Source: Hydrogenophaga sp. PBL-H3
GTDB lineage: Bacteria; Pseudomonadota; Gammaproteobacteria; Burkholderiales; Burkholderiaceae_C
Assembly (NCBI RefSeq): GCF_010104355.1
Contig: NZ_CP044972.1
Span: forward strand, 1,674,001-1,738,000
Reading direction: 5' to 3'
DNA: 64,000 nt
Positions 23,455-33,321 of this stretch are shown here, piece after piece (the stretch's first letter is position 1; each line of letters opens with the position of its first letter). Position numbers and translations under genes: made by a program. Below the pieces are notes generated by a model. It was not told where the DNA came from. It did not search any database and saw only the letters and a list, made by a program, of their open reading frames with translations.

Positions 23455-24677
23455 TGCCTCTACACACTCCCTTCATGCGCCCCGTGGTTGAAAACCTCGA
23501 AGCCTCTCGCATCCGCGAGGTGGCCAACGAGGGCCTGGGCCGAGACAACGTGCTCAAGTTCTGGTTTGGCGAGAGCGATGAAGTCACGCCCGGCTTCATC
23601 CGCGAGGCCGCCATGGCTTCGCTGCAAGCCGGCGAAACCTTCTATGCCCACAACCTCGGCCTGCCCGAACTGCGCGAAGCGCTTGCGACCTACACCGACG
23701 GCCTGCACCCGGGGCGCGGTGCCGCGCACTGGACGGACCGGCTGGCCGTCACCTCGGGTGGTGTCAACGGCCTGATGCTGGCGTCGCAGGCGCTGGTGGA
23801 GGCGGGTGACGAGGTGGTGGTGGTCACACCGGCCTGGCCCAACCTGGTGGCGCAGCCGCAGATCATGGGTGCGAACGTGAAAAGCGTGCCGCTGCAGGTG
23901 CTCACCGAAGGACCCCGAGCAGGTGCCTGGGCTCTGGACATGAACACCTTGCTGTCGGCCATCACGCCCGCCACGCGGTTGCTCATCGTCAACGCGCCCA
24001 ACAACCCCACCGGCTGGACCCTGACCCGCGACGAGCAGGCCACCATCCTGGCGCACTGCCGCCGCACCGGCACCTGGATCCTGGCCGACGAGGTCTACGA
24101 GCGGCTCTACTACGCGGGCGACACCGCCAATGGCGCTGCCAGCAGTTTCCTGGACGTGGCCGAGCCCGACGACCGGGTCATCGTGGCCCACAGCTTCTCC
24201 AAGAGCTTCCTCATGACCGGCTGGCGCCTGGGCTGGCTGGTGCTGCCCGCCGCCCTCACGGCGGCGGTGGGCAAGCTGATCGAGTTCAACACCTCGTGCG
24301 CGCCGGTGTTCGTGCAGCGCGGCGCCACGGTGGCCCTGCAGCGCGGCGCCGAGGTCACGCCTGCCCTGGTGGCACACCTGAAAACCTGCCGCGACACGCT
24401 GGTGCCTCTGCTGCGCGCGGTCCCCGGCGTGACGCTTGCCGAGCCGCTGGGCGGCATGTACGCCTTTTTCAAGCTGCAGGGGCAAGACGACTGCCTGGCC
24501 GTGGCCAAGCGGCTGGTGCGCGAGGCCGGCATTGGTCTCGCGCCGGGCAGTGCCTTCAGTCCGGAAGCGTCCGGCTGGTTGCGCTGGTGCTTCGCCAGCC
24601 GCGACACCAGCCGGCTGGACAAGGGCGTCTCCCGCCTGCGCCGCTGGATCGACGCCCAGCCAGGTGGCGGCACCTGA
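23454..24677 (+). CDS. PLP-dependent aminotransferase, class I/II
   Basis: A 407-residue fold-type I aminotransferase. The PLP-binding lysine lies in SFSKSFLMTGWRLGW, the conserved Asn/Pro contact in IVNAPNNPTGWTLT, and the Asp/Tyr site in ILADEVYERLYY. The start is MPLHTPFMRPVVENLEASRI. Its ATG overlaps the stop of the binding-protein gene (TGATG), so the two are translationally coupled and probably handle the same amino-acid-like compound. The exact amino donor/acceptor cannot be read from the sequence; the closest general class is aspartate/aromatic-type aminotransferase. Confidence 0.92.
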   Translation: MPLHTPFMRPVVENLEASRIREVANEGLGRDNVLKFWFGESDEVTPGFIREAAMASLQAGETFYAHNLGLPELREALATYTDGLHPGRGAAHWTDRLAVTSGGVNGLMLASQALVEAGDEVVVVTPAWPNLVAQPQIMGANVKSVPLQVLTEGPRAGAWALDMNTLLSAITPATRLLIVNAPNNPTGWTLTRDEQATILAHCRRTGTWILADEVYERLYYAGDTANGAASSFLDVAEPDDRVIVAHSFSKSFLMTGWRLGWLVLPAALTAAVGKLIEFNTSCAPVFVQRGATVALQRGAEVTPALVAHLKTCRDTLVPLLRAVPGVTLAEPLGGMYAFFKLQGQDDCLAVAKRLVREAGIGLAPGSAFSPEASGWLRWCFASRDTSRLDKGVSRLRRWIDAQPGGGT

Positions 24678-24689
24678 CGCCTTCTGCCC

Positions 24690-24695
24690 TATAAT
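24690..24695 (+). promoter_or_regulatory. probable -10 box upstream of rpsO
   Basis: A perfect TATAAT lies 117 bases upstream of the rpsO ATG, just after the aminotransferase stop. The -35 region is not consensus. It would give an rpsO leader of about 110 bases. Confidence 0.5.
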
Positions 24696-24811
24696 CCGCG
24701 GTTGCCGTTCGAAAGGACAGCATACCCACGCCCGATGCGGCGGCCGGCTTTGGAGCAACTCCACACGCCTGCTTGCTGCGCCGGGACGCATGTAACCCTG
24801 AAGGAAATTCC

Positions 24812-25078
24812 ATGATTGCCCAATCCATCAAAGCCGAAGTCGTCGCGGCCAACGCCCGCGCCGCCAACGACACCGGCAGCCCAGAAGTGCAGGTCGCCAT
24901 CCTGACCGCACGCATCAACGAACTGACCCCCCACTTCAAGACGCACGCCAAAGACCACCACGGTCGTCGCGGCCTGCTGCGCATGGTGAGCCGCCGCCGC
25001 AAGCTGCTGGACTACCTGAAGTCCAAAGACGCCCAGCGTTACGTCGCGCTGATCGCGAAACTGGGCCTGCGCAAGTAA
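24812..25078 (+). CDS. rpsO: 30S ribosomal protein S15
   Basis: An 88-residue protein with the standard S15 sequence, [20 protein letters not shown], through [30 protein letters not shown] and the C-terminal [14 protein letters not shown]15 binds 16S rRNA early in 30S assembly and usually controls its own translation through the leader. An AAGGAA Shine-Dalgarno sequence precedes the ATG. It is followed by a strong terminator and then pnp, the classic rpsO-pnp order. Confidence 0.98.
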   Translation: MIAQSIKAEVVAANARAANDTGSPEVQVAILTARINELTPHFKTHAKDHHGRRGLLRMVSRRRKLLDYLKSKDAQRYVALIAKLGLRK

Positions 25079-25100
25079 TTGAGCCCGGTTTGACACACAA

Positions 25101-25136
25101 AACGCCTGAGTTGGTTCGCTGGCTCGGGCGTTTTTT
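25101..25136 (+). terminator. intrinsic terminator after rpsO
   Basis: AACGCCTGAG pairs with CTCGGGCGTT (10 bp with one G-U) around a 12-base loop and is followed by six T residues. It lies 20 bases after the rpsO stop and separates rpsO from pnp. Confidence 0.9.
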
Positions 25137-25192
25137 GCTTGTCAATCCGCTTTTTTGATTCCGGAGCATTGATTACAGAGCGAAGCTGTGTC

Positions 25193-25242
25193 ATTCCAAA
25201 CGGGTTGAGCGCCACCGGCGAAACACTCAATCCATCTGGAAT
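25193..25242 (+). promoter_or_regulatory. long structured hairpin in the pnp leader
   Basis: ATTCCA (25193-25198) pairs with TGGAAT (25237-25242). After a 3x3 internal loop GGGTTGAG (25202-25209) pairs with CTCAATCC (25226-25233). Inside, CGCC and GGCG form a small apical stem. E. coli pnp has a long leader stem cut by RNase III that mediates autoregulation by PNPase; this hairpin is a good candidate for an analogous element. Confidence 0.6.
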
Positions 25243-25298
25243 GGCATCGTGTTCTGGGTTGTGTTTCCGGGTTTTGTGCGGGTTTGCCGCACGCTGTG

Positions 25299-25320
25299 TT
25301 TTCCGCCGGGTGGCGGAAAA
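25299..25320 (+). promoter_or_regulatory. second leader hairpin next to the pnp ribosome-binding site
   Basis: TTTTCCGCC and GGCGGAAAA form a perfect 9-bp stem with loop GGGT, ending 18 bases before the pnp ATG and 5 bases before the CAGGAG Shine-Dalgarno sequence. It may limit ribosome access or mark an RNA-processing point. Confidence 0.5.
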
Positions 25321-25338
25321 AATTCCAGGAGATCAACC

Positions 25339-27465
25339 ATGAGCATGTTCAACAAAGTCACCAAGACCTTCCAGTGGGGCCCCCACACGGTCACCATGGA
25401 AACCGGCGAAATCGCGCGCCAGGCCACTGGCGCCGTGCTGGTCAACATCGACGACACCGTGGTGCTCGCCACCGTGGTTGCCAAGCTTGAGGCCAAGGCC
25501 GGCCAGGACTTCTTCCCGCTGACCGTGGACTACACCGAGAAGTCGTACGCCGCCGGCAAGATCCCCGGCAGCTTCTTCAAGCGCGAAGGCCGTCCGAGCG
25601 AACTCGAAACGCTGACCTGCCGCCTGATCGACCGCCCGATCCGCCCCCTGTTCCCCGAAGGCTTCTACAACGAAGTCCAGGTGATCGTGCACGTGGTGAG
25701 CCTGAACCCCGAAGTGCAGGCCGACATCGCCGCCATGATCGCCACCTCCGCCGCGCTGTCGGTCAGCGGCATCCCGTTCAACGGGCCGATCGGCGCCGCC
25801 CGCGTGGGCTATGTCAATGGCCAGTACGTGCTCAACCCGGGTCAGACCCAGTTGAAAGACAGCCAGCTCGACCTCGTGGTCGCGGGCACCGAATCCGCCG
25901 TGCTGATGGTGGAATCCGAAGCCGACCAGTTGTCCGAAGAAGTCATGCTGGGCGCCGTGGTGTTCGGCCACGAGCAAGGCAACATCGCGATTGCCGCCAT
26001 CAACGAACTGGTGCGCGACGCCGGCAAGCCGGCCTGGGACTGGCAAGCGCCGGCCAAGGACGAGCCGCTGATCGCCAAGATCGACGGTCTGGCCAAGGCC
26101 AAGCTCGAAGCCGCTTACCAGATCCGCAACAAACAAGCGCGCACGCAAGCTTGCCGCTCGGCCTACGCCGACGTGTTCGCTGCGCTCAAAGCCGAAGGCG
26201 TGGCCTTCGACAGCGTGGCCATCGAAGCCCTGCTGTTCGAGATCGAAGCCAAGATCGTGCGTGGCCAGATCCTGGCCGGCGAGCCGCGCATCGACGGTCG
26301 CGACACGCGCACCGTGCGCGCCATCGAAATCCGCAACGGCGTGCTGCCCCGCACCCACGGTTCGGCCCTGTTCACCCGTGGTGAAACGCAGGCGCTGGTC
26401 GTGGCCACGCTCGGCACCGACCGCGACGCGCAGCGCATCGATGCGCTGGCCGGCGAGTTCGAAGACCGCTTCATGCTGCACTACAACATGCCTCCCTTCG
26501 CCACCGGCGAAGCCGGCCGTTTCGGCACCCCCAAGCGCCGCGAAATCGGCCATGGCCGCCTGGCCAAGCGCGCGCTGATTGCCGCGCTGCCGAGCAAGGA
26601 AGACTTCCCCTACACCATGCGCGTGGTGTCGGAAATCACCGAATCCAACGGCTCTTCGTCGATGGCGTCGGTGTGCGGCGGCTGCCTGGCACTGATGGAC
26701 GCCGGCGTGCCGATGAAAGCCCACGTGGCCGGTATCGCCATGGGCCTGATCAAGGACGGCAACCGCTTCGCCGTGCTGACCGACATTCTGGGTGACGAAG
26801 ATCATCTGGGCGACATGGACTTCAAGGTCGCCGGCACCACCAACGGCATCTCGGCGCTGCAGATGGACATCAAGATCCAGGGCATCACCAAGGAAATCAT
26901 GCAGGTCGCGCTGGCACAGGCCAAAGAAGCCCGCATGCACATCCTGGGCAAGATGCAGGAAGCCATGGGCGAAGCCAAGACCGAGGTGTCCAACTTCGCG
27001 CCCAAGCTCTTCACCATGAAGATCAATCCCGAGAAGATCCGCGACGTGATCGGCAAGGGCGGCGCCGTCATCCGTGCGCTGACCGAAGAGACCGGCACGC
27101 AGATCAACATCGACGAAGACGGCACCATCACCATCGCTTCGACCGACTCGGCCAAAGCCGACGAAGCCAAGCGCCGCATCGAGCAGATCACCGCTGAAGT
27201 GGAAGTGGGCAAGGTCTACGAAGGCCCGGTCACCAAGATCCTGGACTTCGGTGCCTTGATCAACCTGCTGCCAGGCAAAGACGGCCTGCTGCACATCAGC
27301 CAGATCGCGCACGAGCGTGTCGAGCGCGTCACCGACTATTTGACCGAAGGCCAGATCGTTCGCGTGAAGGTGCTCGAGACCGACGAAAAAGGTCGCGTCA
27401 AGCTGTCTATGAAGGCGCTGGCCGATCGCAACGCGGTCGAGCCGCAGCAGCAGTCACAGTCGTGA
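25339..27465 (+). CDS. pnp: polyribonucleotide nucleotidyltransferase (PNPase)
   Basis: A 708-residue 3'-5' phosphorolytic exoribonuclease, a core part of RNA decay. It has two RNase PH-like domains ([55 protein letters not shown]), then a KH domain ([17 protein letters not shown]) and a C-terminal S1 domain ([20 protein letters not shown]). Length is normal. The ATG at 25339 ([14 protein letters not shown]) follows CAGGAG; an in-frame extension upstream covers the structured leader and is rejected. The next gene starts within or just after its stop codon. Confidence 0.98.
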   Translation: MSMFNKVTKTFQWGPHTVTMETGEIARQATGAVLVNIDDTVVLATVVAKLEAKAGQDFFPLTVDYTEKSYAAGKIPGSFFKREGRPSELETLTCRLIDRPIRPLFPEGFYNEVQVIVHVVSLNPEVQADIAAMIATSAALSVSGIPFNGPIGAARVGYVNGQYVLNPGQTQLKDSQLDLVVAGTESAVLMVESEADQLSEEVMLGAVVFGHEQGNIAIAAINELVRDAGKPAWDWQAPAKDEPLIAKIDGLAKAKLEAAYQIRNKQARTQACRSAYADVFAALKAEGVAFDSVAIEALLFEIEAKIVRGQILAGEPRIDGRDTRTVRAIEIRNGVLPRTHGSALFTRGETQALVVATLGTDRDAQRIDALAGEFEDRFMLHYNMPPFATGEAGRFGTPKRREIGHGRLAKRALIAALPSKEDFPYTMRVVSEITESNGSSSMASVCGGCLALMDAGVPMKAHVAGIAMGLIKDGNRFAVLTDILGDEDHLGDMDFKVAGTTNGISALQMDIKIQGITKEIMQVALAQAKEARMHILGKMQEAMGEAKTEVSNFAPKLFTMKINPEKIRDVIGKGGAVIRALTEETGTQINIDEDGTITIASTDSAKADEAKRRIEQITAEVEVGKVYEGPVTKILDFGALINLLPGKDGLLHISQIAHERVERVTDYLTEGQIVRVKVLETDEKGRVKLSMKALADRNAVEPQQQSQS

Positions 27466-27476
27466 TTCCGGCGGTG

Positions 27477-28466
27477 ATGCAAGCGGTCGAGATCAGCAGC
27501 TTCGGTGCACCGGAGGTGCTGCGTCTCGGTGAGCGCCCGGTGCCCATGGCGGCCGCAGGTGAGGTGCTGATCCGCGTCAGTGCGTCGGGCGTGAACCGTC
27601 CCGACGTGCTGCAGCGCACCGGCAACTACCCCGTGCCGCCCGGCGCGTCCGACATTCCCGGCCTTGAGGTGGCGGGCGTGATCGCCTCGGGCGACGCGGC
27701 GGCCATGGCCGTCGCTGGCCTGAAGGTGGGTGACCGCGTGTGTGCGCTGGTGGCCGGTGGCGGTTATGCCCAGTGGTGTGTGGCGCCTGTGGGCCAGTGC
27801 CTGCCGGTGCCCGAGGGCATGGACGACATCGCCGCCGCATCGCTGCCCGAAACCTTCTTCACCGTATGGAGCAATGTTTTCGACCGCGCGCGCCTGCAAG
27901 CTGGCGAGACTCTGCTGGTCCAGGGAGGCACCAGCGGCATCGGCGTGACAGCGATCCAGATGGCCAAGGCCCTGGGTGCGCGCGTGATTGCTACTGCGGG
28001 CAGTGACGACAAATGCGCGGCCTGCCTGGCGCTCGGCGCGGATCACGCCATCAACTACAAGACGCAGGACTTCGTGTCTGCCGTGGCCGACCTCACGGGT
28101 GGGCAGGGTGTGAATGTGGTGCTCGACATGGTGGCTGGCGCCTACGTGGCTCGTGAGGTCGACTGCCTGGCCGAAGACGGCCGCCTGGTCATCATCGCGG
28201 TGCAGGGTGGTGTGAAGGCCGAGTTCAACGCCGGCATGGTGCTGCGCAAACGCCTGACCATCACCGGTTCGACCTTGCGCCCGCGTCCGATCGCGTTCAA
28301 GACTGCCATTGCGCAAGCGCTGCGCGAGCGCGTCTGGCCGCTGCTGGCTCAGGGGCGCATCAAACCCGTGATCCATCAGGTGTTTTCCGCCAGCGAAGCC
28401 GCAGCGGCACACACACTCATGGAGTCCAATCGCCACATCGGCAAGCTCGTCCTGACCTGGGCATGA
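27477..28466 (+). CDS. NAD(P)H-quinone oxidoreductase, PIG3-like MDR family
   Basis: A 329-residue zinc-independent medium-chain dehydrogenase of the quinone oxidoreductase/PIG3 group. The N-terminus [20 protein letters not shown] and [20 protein letters not shown] are family-typical. The nucleotide-binding Rossmann motif is [20 protein letters not shown], and the C-terminus contains [12 protein letters not shown]. Such enzymes reduce small quinones with NADPH. I chose the ATG at 27477; a GTG at 27462 that overlaps the pnp stop would add five residues. It sits between pnp and tpiA on the same strand. Confidence 0.9.
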   Translation: MQAVEISSFGAPEVLRLGERPVPMAAAGEVLIRVSASGVNRPDVLQRTGNYPVPPGASDIPGLEVAGVIASGDAAAMAVAGLKVGDRVCALVAGGGYAQWCVAPVGQCLPVPEGMDDIAAASLPETFFTVWSNVFDRARLQAGETLLVQGGTSGIGVTAIQMAKALGARVIATAGSDDKCAACLALGADHAINYKTQDFVSAVADLTGGQGVNVVLDMVAGAYVAREVDCLAEDGRLVIIAVQGGVKAEFNAGMVLRKRLTITGSTLRPRPIAFKTAIAQALRERVWPLLAQGRIKPVIHQVFSASEAAAAHTLMESNRHIGKLVLTWA

Positions 28467-28479
28467 CGGCATCTCAGAC

Positions 28480-29226
28480 ATGAAACCACTGATCGCAGGC
28501 AACTGGAAAATGAACGGCTCGTTGGCTGCCAACGAGGCGTTGGTGAAAGCCATGCTCGATGGCCTGGGCGACCAGACACCGGCCGCCGACATGGCCCTGT
28601 GTGTGCCCGCACCTTACCTGGCGCAAATGCAGTCGCTGTTGAATGGCAGCTCGATTGCTTGGGGTGCGCAGGACGTGTCCAGCCACGAGCAGGGCGCCTA
28701 CACCGGTGAGATGTCAGCCACCATGCTCAAGGACTTCGCGTGCCGCTATGCGATCGTGGGCCACTCGGAGCGACGCCAGTACCACGGCGAGACCGACGTG
28801 CAGGTGGCCGACAAAGCCAAGGTGGCACTGGCCCACGGCATCACGCCCATCGTGTGCGTGGGTGAAACCCTCGCCGAGCGTGAAGCCGGTCAGACCGAGA
28901 CCGTGGTCAAGCGCCAACTGGCTGCGGTCATCCACGCGGTGGCGCATTGCACCAGCGAAATCGTGGTGGCTTACGAGCCCGTCTGGGCCATCGGCACCGG
29001 CAAGACCGCCTCGCCCGAACAGGCGCAGCAAGTGCATGCGGTGCTTCGTGCCCAGATTGCAGCAGCCACGCAGCATCCCGAGCGTGTGCACATCCTCTAC
29101 GGCGGCAGCATGAACGCGGCGAATGCAGCCAGTCTGCTGGCTCAGCCAGACATCGACGGCGGCCTCATCGGCGGTGCGTCGCTCAAGGCGGCTGACTTCC
29201 TTCAGATCGTGGCCTCGGCCCGCTGA
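28480..29226 (+). CDS. tpiA: triose-phosphate isomerase
   Basis: A 248-residue TIM-barrel enzyme interconverting glyceraldehyde-3-phosphate and dihydroxyacetone phosphate. It shows the substrate lysine in AGNWKMNG, catalytic histidine in [12 protein letters not shown], catalytic glutamate and loop 6 in [12 protein letters not shown], and the phosphate-binding YGGSMNAAN and [10 protein letters not shown]. It starts 13 bases after the oxidoreductase and is followed by secG, the normal order in this group of bacteria. Confidence 0.98.
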   Translation: MKPLIAGNWKMNGSLAANEALVKAMLDGLGDQTPAADMALCVPAPYLAQMQSLLNGSSIAWGAQDVSSHEQGAYTGEMSATMLKDFACRYAIVGHSERRQYHGETDVQVADKAKVALAHGITPIVCVGETLAEREAGQTETVVKRQLAAVIHAVAHCTSEIVVAYEPVWAIGTGKTASPEQAQQVHAVLRAQIAAATQHPERVHILYGGSMNAANAASLLAQPDIDGGLIGGASLKAADFLQIVASAR

Positions 29227-29278
29227 CCTTTTTCGTGCCCTCAAGGGCGCATCGACAATCGTGATTCCGGAGTAAAAA

Positions 29279-29692
29279 ATGAACGTTGTGTTGACCATCC
29301 TTCTGGCCGTGCAGATCCTTTCCGCGCTGTCCATGATTGGCCTGATCCTCATGCAGCATGGCAAGGGTGCCGATGCCGGCGCTGCCTTCGGCGGCGGTGG
29401 GGCAGGTTCTGCCAGCCTGTTCGGCGCATCCGGTGGCGCCAATTTCCTGTCGCGCTCCACGGCTGTGCTGGCGGCCATCTTCCTGACTTGCACGCTGGGT
29501 CTTGCCTACTTTGGCAACCTGCGGGTGGCGGCGCCCACCTCGGGCAGCGTGCTTGAAGGCGTGGTGACGCCCGCGCAACCTGCCGACCCTTCACAGCAGA
29601 TTCCCGGTGCAGCGGCAGCAACGGGCTCCACCCCTGCGCCCGCTGCGGCCACGCCAGCCCCCACCGGAGCGGCGCAAATCCCGGCGAAGTGA
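29279..29692 (+). CDS. secG: preprotein translocase subunit SecG
   Basis: A 137-residue inner-membrane protein with two helices (MNVVLTILLAVQILSALSMI and STAVLAAIFLTCTLGLAYFG). Between them lies the glycine-rich cytoplasmic loop QHGKGADAGAAFGGGGAGSA that is typical of SecG. It assists the SecYE channel. The C-terminus is a long Pro/Ala/Thr-rich tail of about 45 residues, common in Betaproteobacteria. It follows tpiA by 52 bases and is closed by a hairpin at 29758-29779. Confidence 0.95.
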   Translation: MNVVLTILLAVQILSALSMIGLILMQHGKGADAGAAFGGGGAGSASLFGASGGANFLSRSTAVLAAIFLTCTLGLAYFGNLRVAAPTSGSVLEGVVTPAQPADPSQQIPGAAAATGSTPAPAAATPAPTGAAQIPAK

Positions 29693-29757
29693 GCGTGGTG
29701 GAGCGCACGCTTTGCGCGCGCGCCGAGTCAGCTTCCAATCGAGTTGAAAAAGGCCCG

Positions 29758-29779
29758 CCGCCTCTCAAAAGAGAGGTGG
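29758..29779 (+). terminator. hairpin terminator after secG
   Basis: CCGCCTCTC pairs with GAGAGGTGG (9 bp with one G-U) around an AAAA loop, followed by a short TTT. It ends the tpiA-secG unit before tRNA-Leu; the short T run makes it moderate rather than strong. Confidence 0.6.
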
Positions 29780-29810
29780 TTTCAGGGTAAACTCCAATGC
29801 TTGTCAGCAA

Positions 29811-29833
29811 GGCTCACACAGACCTCGTGAGCC
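29811..29833 (+). repeat. inverted repeat just upstream of tRNA-Leu
   Basis: GGCTCAC and GTGAGCC (7 bp perfect) with a 9-base spacer end 14 bases before the tRNA. It may be a processing hairpin in the precursor or a regulatory site. Confidence 0.5.
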
Positions 29834-29847
29834 GGCAATGCAGACCA

Positions 29848-29932
29848 GCCGACGTGGTGAAATTGGTAGACACGCTATCTTGAGGGGGTAGTGGCGAAAG
29901 CTGTGCGAGTTCGAGTCTCGCCGTCGGCACCA
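29848..29932 (+). tRNA. tRNA-Leu (GAG)
   Basis: An 85-base class II tRNA. The acceptor stem GCCGACG pairs with CGTCGGC, the discriminator is A, and CCA is encoded. The D-loop GTGAAATTGGTAGACAC, anticodon stem CTATC/GGTAG with loop TTGAGGG (anticodon GAG), a long variable arm and T-loop GTTCGAGTC are all present. It is placed between secG and nuoA, a conserved arrangement in proteobacteria, and may be processed from the nuo transcript. Confidence 0.97.
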
Positions 29933-29979
29933 ATCTTTGGACAACACGGCCTCACGCCGTGTCAGTGGAACAGACCAAG

Positions 29980-30339
29980 ATGAGTCTCGAACAATACCTA
30001 CCCGTGCTCCTGTTCATCTTGGTGGGTATTTCCATCGGGATCATTCCGCAGGTACTGGGTTATATCCTTGGTCCGAACCTCCCGGACGCCGAGAAAAACT
30101 CCCCTTATGAATGCGGTTTCGAGGCCTTCGAAGACGCCCGCATGAAGTTCGATGTGCGCTACTACCTGGTGGCCATCCTCTTCATCCTGTTCGACCTCGA
30201 GATCGCCTTTCTCATCCCCTGGGCCGTGGCCCTCTCGGACATCGGCATGACCGGCTTCCTTGCGGGCGTCGTGTTCCTGGCCATCCTCACCGTGGGCTTT
30301 GCTTACGAGTGGAAGAAGGGCGCGCTGGACTGGGAATGA
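29980..30339 (+). CDS. nuoA: NADH-quinone oxidoreductase subunit A
   Basis: A 119-residue, three-helix membrane subunit of complex I at the junction of the membrane arm and the quinone site. The start [20 protein letters not shown], the loop [20 protein letters not shown] and the acidic helix [18 protein letters not shown] are diagnostic. A GTG further upstream is open, but the ATG at 29980 gives the standard length. It is the first of fourteen nuo genes, 47 bases downstream of tRNA-Leu. Confidence 0.97.
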   Translation: MSLEQYLPVLLFILVGISIGIIPQVLGYILGPNLPDAEKNSPYECGFEAFEDARMKFDVRYYLVAILFILFDLEIAFLIPWAVALSDIGMTGFLAGVVFLAILTVGFAYEWKKGALDWE

Positions 30340-30375
30340 CCGACACGACCACACACGAATCCAGGGGAGCGGCTC

Positions 30376-30855
30376 ATGATTGAAGGCGTATTCAAGGAAG
30401 GCTTCGTCACCACCAGCTACGACTCGGTGGTGAACTGGGCCAAGACCGGCTCGCTGTGGCCCATGACCTTCGGTCTGGCCTGCTGCGCAGTGGAAATGAT
30501 GCACGCGGCGGCCGCGCGCTACGACATCGGTCGCTTCGGCTCCGAGGTGTTTCGCGCCAGCCCGCGCCAGTCCGATCTGATGATCGTGGCCGGCACCTTG
30601 TGCAACAAGATGGCGCCGGCCCTGCGCAAGGTCTACGACCAGATGGCCGAGCCGCGTTGGGTGCTCTCCATGGGTTCATGTGCCAACGGCGGTGGCTATT
30701 ACCACTACAGCTATTCGGTGGTGCGAGGCTGTGACCGCATCGTGCCGGTGGACGTGTATGTGCCCGGCTGCCCGCCCACGGCCGAAGCGCTGCTGTACGG
30801 AATCATCCAGCTGCAGCAGAAGATCCGCCGCACCCAGACCATTGCCCGCGCCTGA
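30376..30855 (+). CDS. nuoB: NADH-quinone oxidoreductase subunit B
   Basis: A 159-residue peripheral-arm subunit that carries cluster N2, the last iron-sulfur centre before quinone. The cysteine ligands are visible in [21 protein letters not shown] and [11 protein letters not shown]. It starts 36 bases after nuoA, with AGGGGAG upstream as a ribosome-binding sequence. Length is normal for Betaproteobacteria. Confidence 0.98.
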   Translation: MIEGVFKEGFVTTSYDSVVNWAKTGSLWPMTFGLACCAVEMMHAAAARYDIGRFGSEVFRASPRQSDLMIVAGTLCNKMAPALRKVYDQMAEPRWVLSMGSCANGGGYYHYSYSVVRGCDRIVPVDVYVPGCPPTAEALLYGIIQLQQKIRRTQTIARA

Positions 30856-30898
30856 GCGCCGTGGCAACACGGCGAACCGAGTCCCACGAGACGTATCC

Positions 30899-31522
30899 AT
30901 GACCGACACCTCAACGACCCATTACGCCGTTGCGCCGGAAGCTTTGAAGCTGGCCCTGACCGAGTTGCTTGGTGACCGCGTGGCCTCGCTCGACGTGGTT
31001 CGCGAAGAGCTCACGCTGACCGTTGCGGCCACCCACTATTTTGAGGTCATGAAGACCCTGCGCGATGCACCTGTCGCGGCGTTCGAGCAGCTCATCGATC
31101 TCTGTGGCATGGACTACCAGACGTATGGCGACGGTCGCTGGGAAGGTCTGCGTTTTGCGGCGGTGGTGCATCTGCTGTCAGTGAGCCACAACCACCGTGT
31201 TCGCGTGCGGGTCTTCTGCCCGGAAGACGACTTCCCTGTGCTGGCTTCGGTCACACCGCTCTGGGCGGCGGCCAACTGGTACGAGCGCGAAGCCTTCGAC
31301 CTGTACGGCATCGTCTTTGAAGGCCACGACGACCTGCGCCGCATCCTCACCGACTACGGTTTCATCGGCCATCCCTTCCGCAAGGACTTCCCGCTGTCGG
31401 GTCATGTCGAGATGCGCTACGACGCCGAGCGCCAGCGCGTGATCTACGAGCCGGTGAGTATCGAACCCCGCGAAATCACGCCCCGCATCATCCGCGAAGA
31501 CAACTACGGGGGATTGCACTGA
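30899..31522 (+). CDS. nuoC: NADH-quinone oxidoreductase subunit C
   Basis: A 207-residue peripheral-arm subunit (30-kDa subunit homologue). The family core [20 protein letters not shown] and [18 protein letters not shown] is present. It is separate from nuoD, unlike the fused nuoCD of E. coli. The ATG at 30899 ([17 protein letters not shown]) lies 43 bases after nuoB. Its role is structural support of the quinone-site module. Confidence 0.97.
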   Translation: MTDTSTTHYAVAPEALKLALTELLGDRVASLDVVREELTLTVAATHYFEVMKTLRDAPVAAFEQLIDLCGMDYQTYGDGRWEGLRFAAVVHLLSVSHNHRVRVRVFCPEDDFPVLASVTPLWAAANWYEREAFDLYGIVFEGHDDLRRILTDYGFIGHPFRKDFPLSGHVEMRYDAERQRVIYEPVSIEPREITPRIIREDNYGGLH

Positions 31523-31549
31523 GGCCTCGGGCCTTCCTGTGACATCGAC

Positions 31550-32803
31550 ATGGCTGAAATCAAGAACTACACCCTCAACTTCGGTCCTCAGCACCCGGCC
31601 GCGCACGGCGTGCTGCGCTTGGTGCTTGAGCTCGACGGCGAGGTCGTGCAACGCGCTGACCCGCACATCGGCCTGCTGCACCGCGCCACCGAAAAGCTCG
31701 CCGAGCACAAGACCTACATCCAGTCGCTGCCCTACATGGACCGGCTGGACTACGTCTCGATGATGTGCAACGAGCACGCTTACTGCCTTGCGATCGAGAA
31801 GCTGCTCGGGATCGAGGTGCCGATCCGCGCGCAGTACATCCGCGTGATGTTCAGCGAGATCACGCGCCTGCTCAACCACCTCATGTGGCTGGGTTCGCAC
31901 GGCAACGACTGCGGTAGCTCCACCATCCTGATCTACGCCTTCCGTGAGCGCGAAGATCTGTTCGACATGTACGAAGCGGTGTCGGGTGCTCGCATGCACG
32001 CAGCCTACTTCCGTCCGGGTGGTGTGTACCGCGATCTGCCGGACACCATGCCGCAGTACAAGCACAGCAAGATCCGCAATGCCCGTGCGATGGAGCAGAT
32101 GAACACCAACCGCCAGGGTTCGCTGCTCGACTTCATCGACGATTTCACGAAACGTTTCCCGACCTACCTGGCCGAGTACCACACGCTGCTCACCGACAAC
32201 CGCATCTGGAAACAGCGCACGGTCGGCATCGGTGTGGTCACCCCCGAGCGCGCACTCAACCTCGGCATGACCGGCCCCATGCTGCGCGGCTCCGGGATCG
32301 CCTGGGATCTGCGCAAGAAGCAGCCGTACGACGTGTACGGTCAGATGGACTTCGACATTCCGGTGGGCAAAACCGGCGACTGCTATGACCGTTACCTCGT
32401 CCGCATGGAAGAGATGAAGCAGTCCAACCGTATCATCGAGCAGTGCTCCAAGTGGCTGCGCGCCAACCCCGGTCCGGTGATCACCGACAACCACAAGGTG
32501 GCCGCTCCCGCCCGCGAGGCCATGAAGGCCAACATGGAAGAGCTGATCCACCACTTCAAGCTATTCACCGAAGGCTTCCACGTGCCCGAGGGCGAAGCCT
32601 ATGCGGCGGTCGAGCATCCCAAGGGTGAGTTCGGTATCTACCTGGTGAGCGATGGCGCCAACAAGCCCTACCGCCTGAAGATCCGCGCACCTGGATTTGC
32701 GCACCTGGCCACGATGGACGAAATGGCGCGCGGCCACATGCTGGCCGACGCCGTGGCCATCATCGGCACCATGGACATTGTTTTCGGGGAGATCGACCGA
32801 TGA
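31550..32803 (+). CDS. nuoD: NADH-quinone oxidoreductase subunit D
   Basis: A 417-residue (49-kDa homologue) subunit forming the quinone-binding cavity with NuoB. Characteristic segments are [54 protein letters not shown] and the C-terminal DIVFGEIDR. The stop overlaps the nuoE start as ATGA, indicating coupled translation. Confidence 0.98.
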   Translation: MAEIKNYTLNFGPQHPAAHGVLRLVLELDGEVVQRADPHIGLLHRATEKLAEHKTYIQSLPYMDRLDYVSMMCNEHAYCLAIEKLLGIEVPIRAQYIRVMFSEITRLLNHLMWLGSHGNDCGSSTILIYAFREREDLFDMYEAVSGARMHAAYFRPGGVYRDLPDTMPQYKHSKIRNARAMEQMNTNRQGSLLDFIDDFTKRFPTYLAEYHTLLTDNRIWKQRTVGIGVVTPERALNLGMTGPMLRGSGIAWDLRKKQPYDVYGQMDFDIPVGKTGDCYDRYLVRMEEMKQSNRIIEQCSKWLRANPGPVITDNHKVAAPAREAMKANMEELIHHFKLFTEGFHVPEGEAYAAVEHPKGEFGIYLVSDGANKPYRLKIRAPGFAHLATMDEMARGHMLADAVAIIGTMDIVFGEIDR

Positions 32804-33321
32804 GCACCGGCCACGCAGTTGCCACTGTGGAATTCAGCAGCGCCACCCAGCAGCGCTTCGCGCGCGAGGTCGCCAAGTACCCGGCTGATCAGGCGCAGTC
32901 GGCAGTCATGGCGTGTCTGGCCATCATCCAGCAGGAAATGGGTTTCGTGAGCACAGGTGCTGAAGCGTCGTTGGCCGCATACCTGGGCATGGAGCCGATT
33001 GCCGTGCACGAGGTGACGACCTTCTACAACATGTACAACCAGCAGGCCACGGGCAAGTTCAAGCTGAACGTGTGCACCAACCTGCCATGTCAGTTGCGCG
33101 ATGGCCAGAACGCGCTGCACCACCTGGAGCGCAAGCTGGGCATCACCATGGGCGGTACCACGCCTGATGGCCTGTTCACCCTGCAACAAAGCGAATGCCT
33201 GGGCGCCTGCGCCGATTCGCCGGTGATGCTGGTCAACGACCGCCACATGTGCAGCTTCATGAGCAATGACAAGCTCGATCAGCTGATCGATGGCTTGCGT
33301 GCCGCGGAAGGACAGCCATGA
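32800..33321 (+). CDS. nuoE: NADH-quinone oxidoreductase subunit E
   Basis: A 173-residue thioredoxin-fold subunit (24-kDa homologue) of the NADH dehydrogenase module, holding [2Fe-2S] cluster N1a. Ligands are in [12 protein letters not shown] and [17 protein letters not shown]. It overlaps both neighbours by ATGA junctions (nuoD upstream, nuoF downstream), so nuoD-E-F are translated as a coupled unit. Confidence 0.97.
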   Translation: MSTGHAVATVEFSSATQQRFAREVAKYPADQAQSAVMACLAIIQQEMGFVSTGAEASLAAYLGMEPIAVHEVTTFYNMYNQQATGKFKLNVCTNLPCQLRDGQNALHHLERKLGITMGGTTPDGLFTLQQSECLGACADSPVMLVNDRHMCSFMSNDKLDQLIDGLRAAEGQP

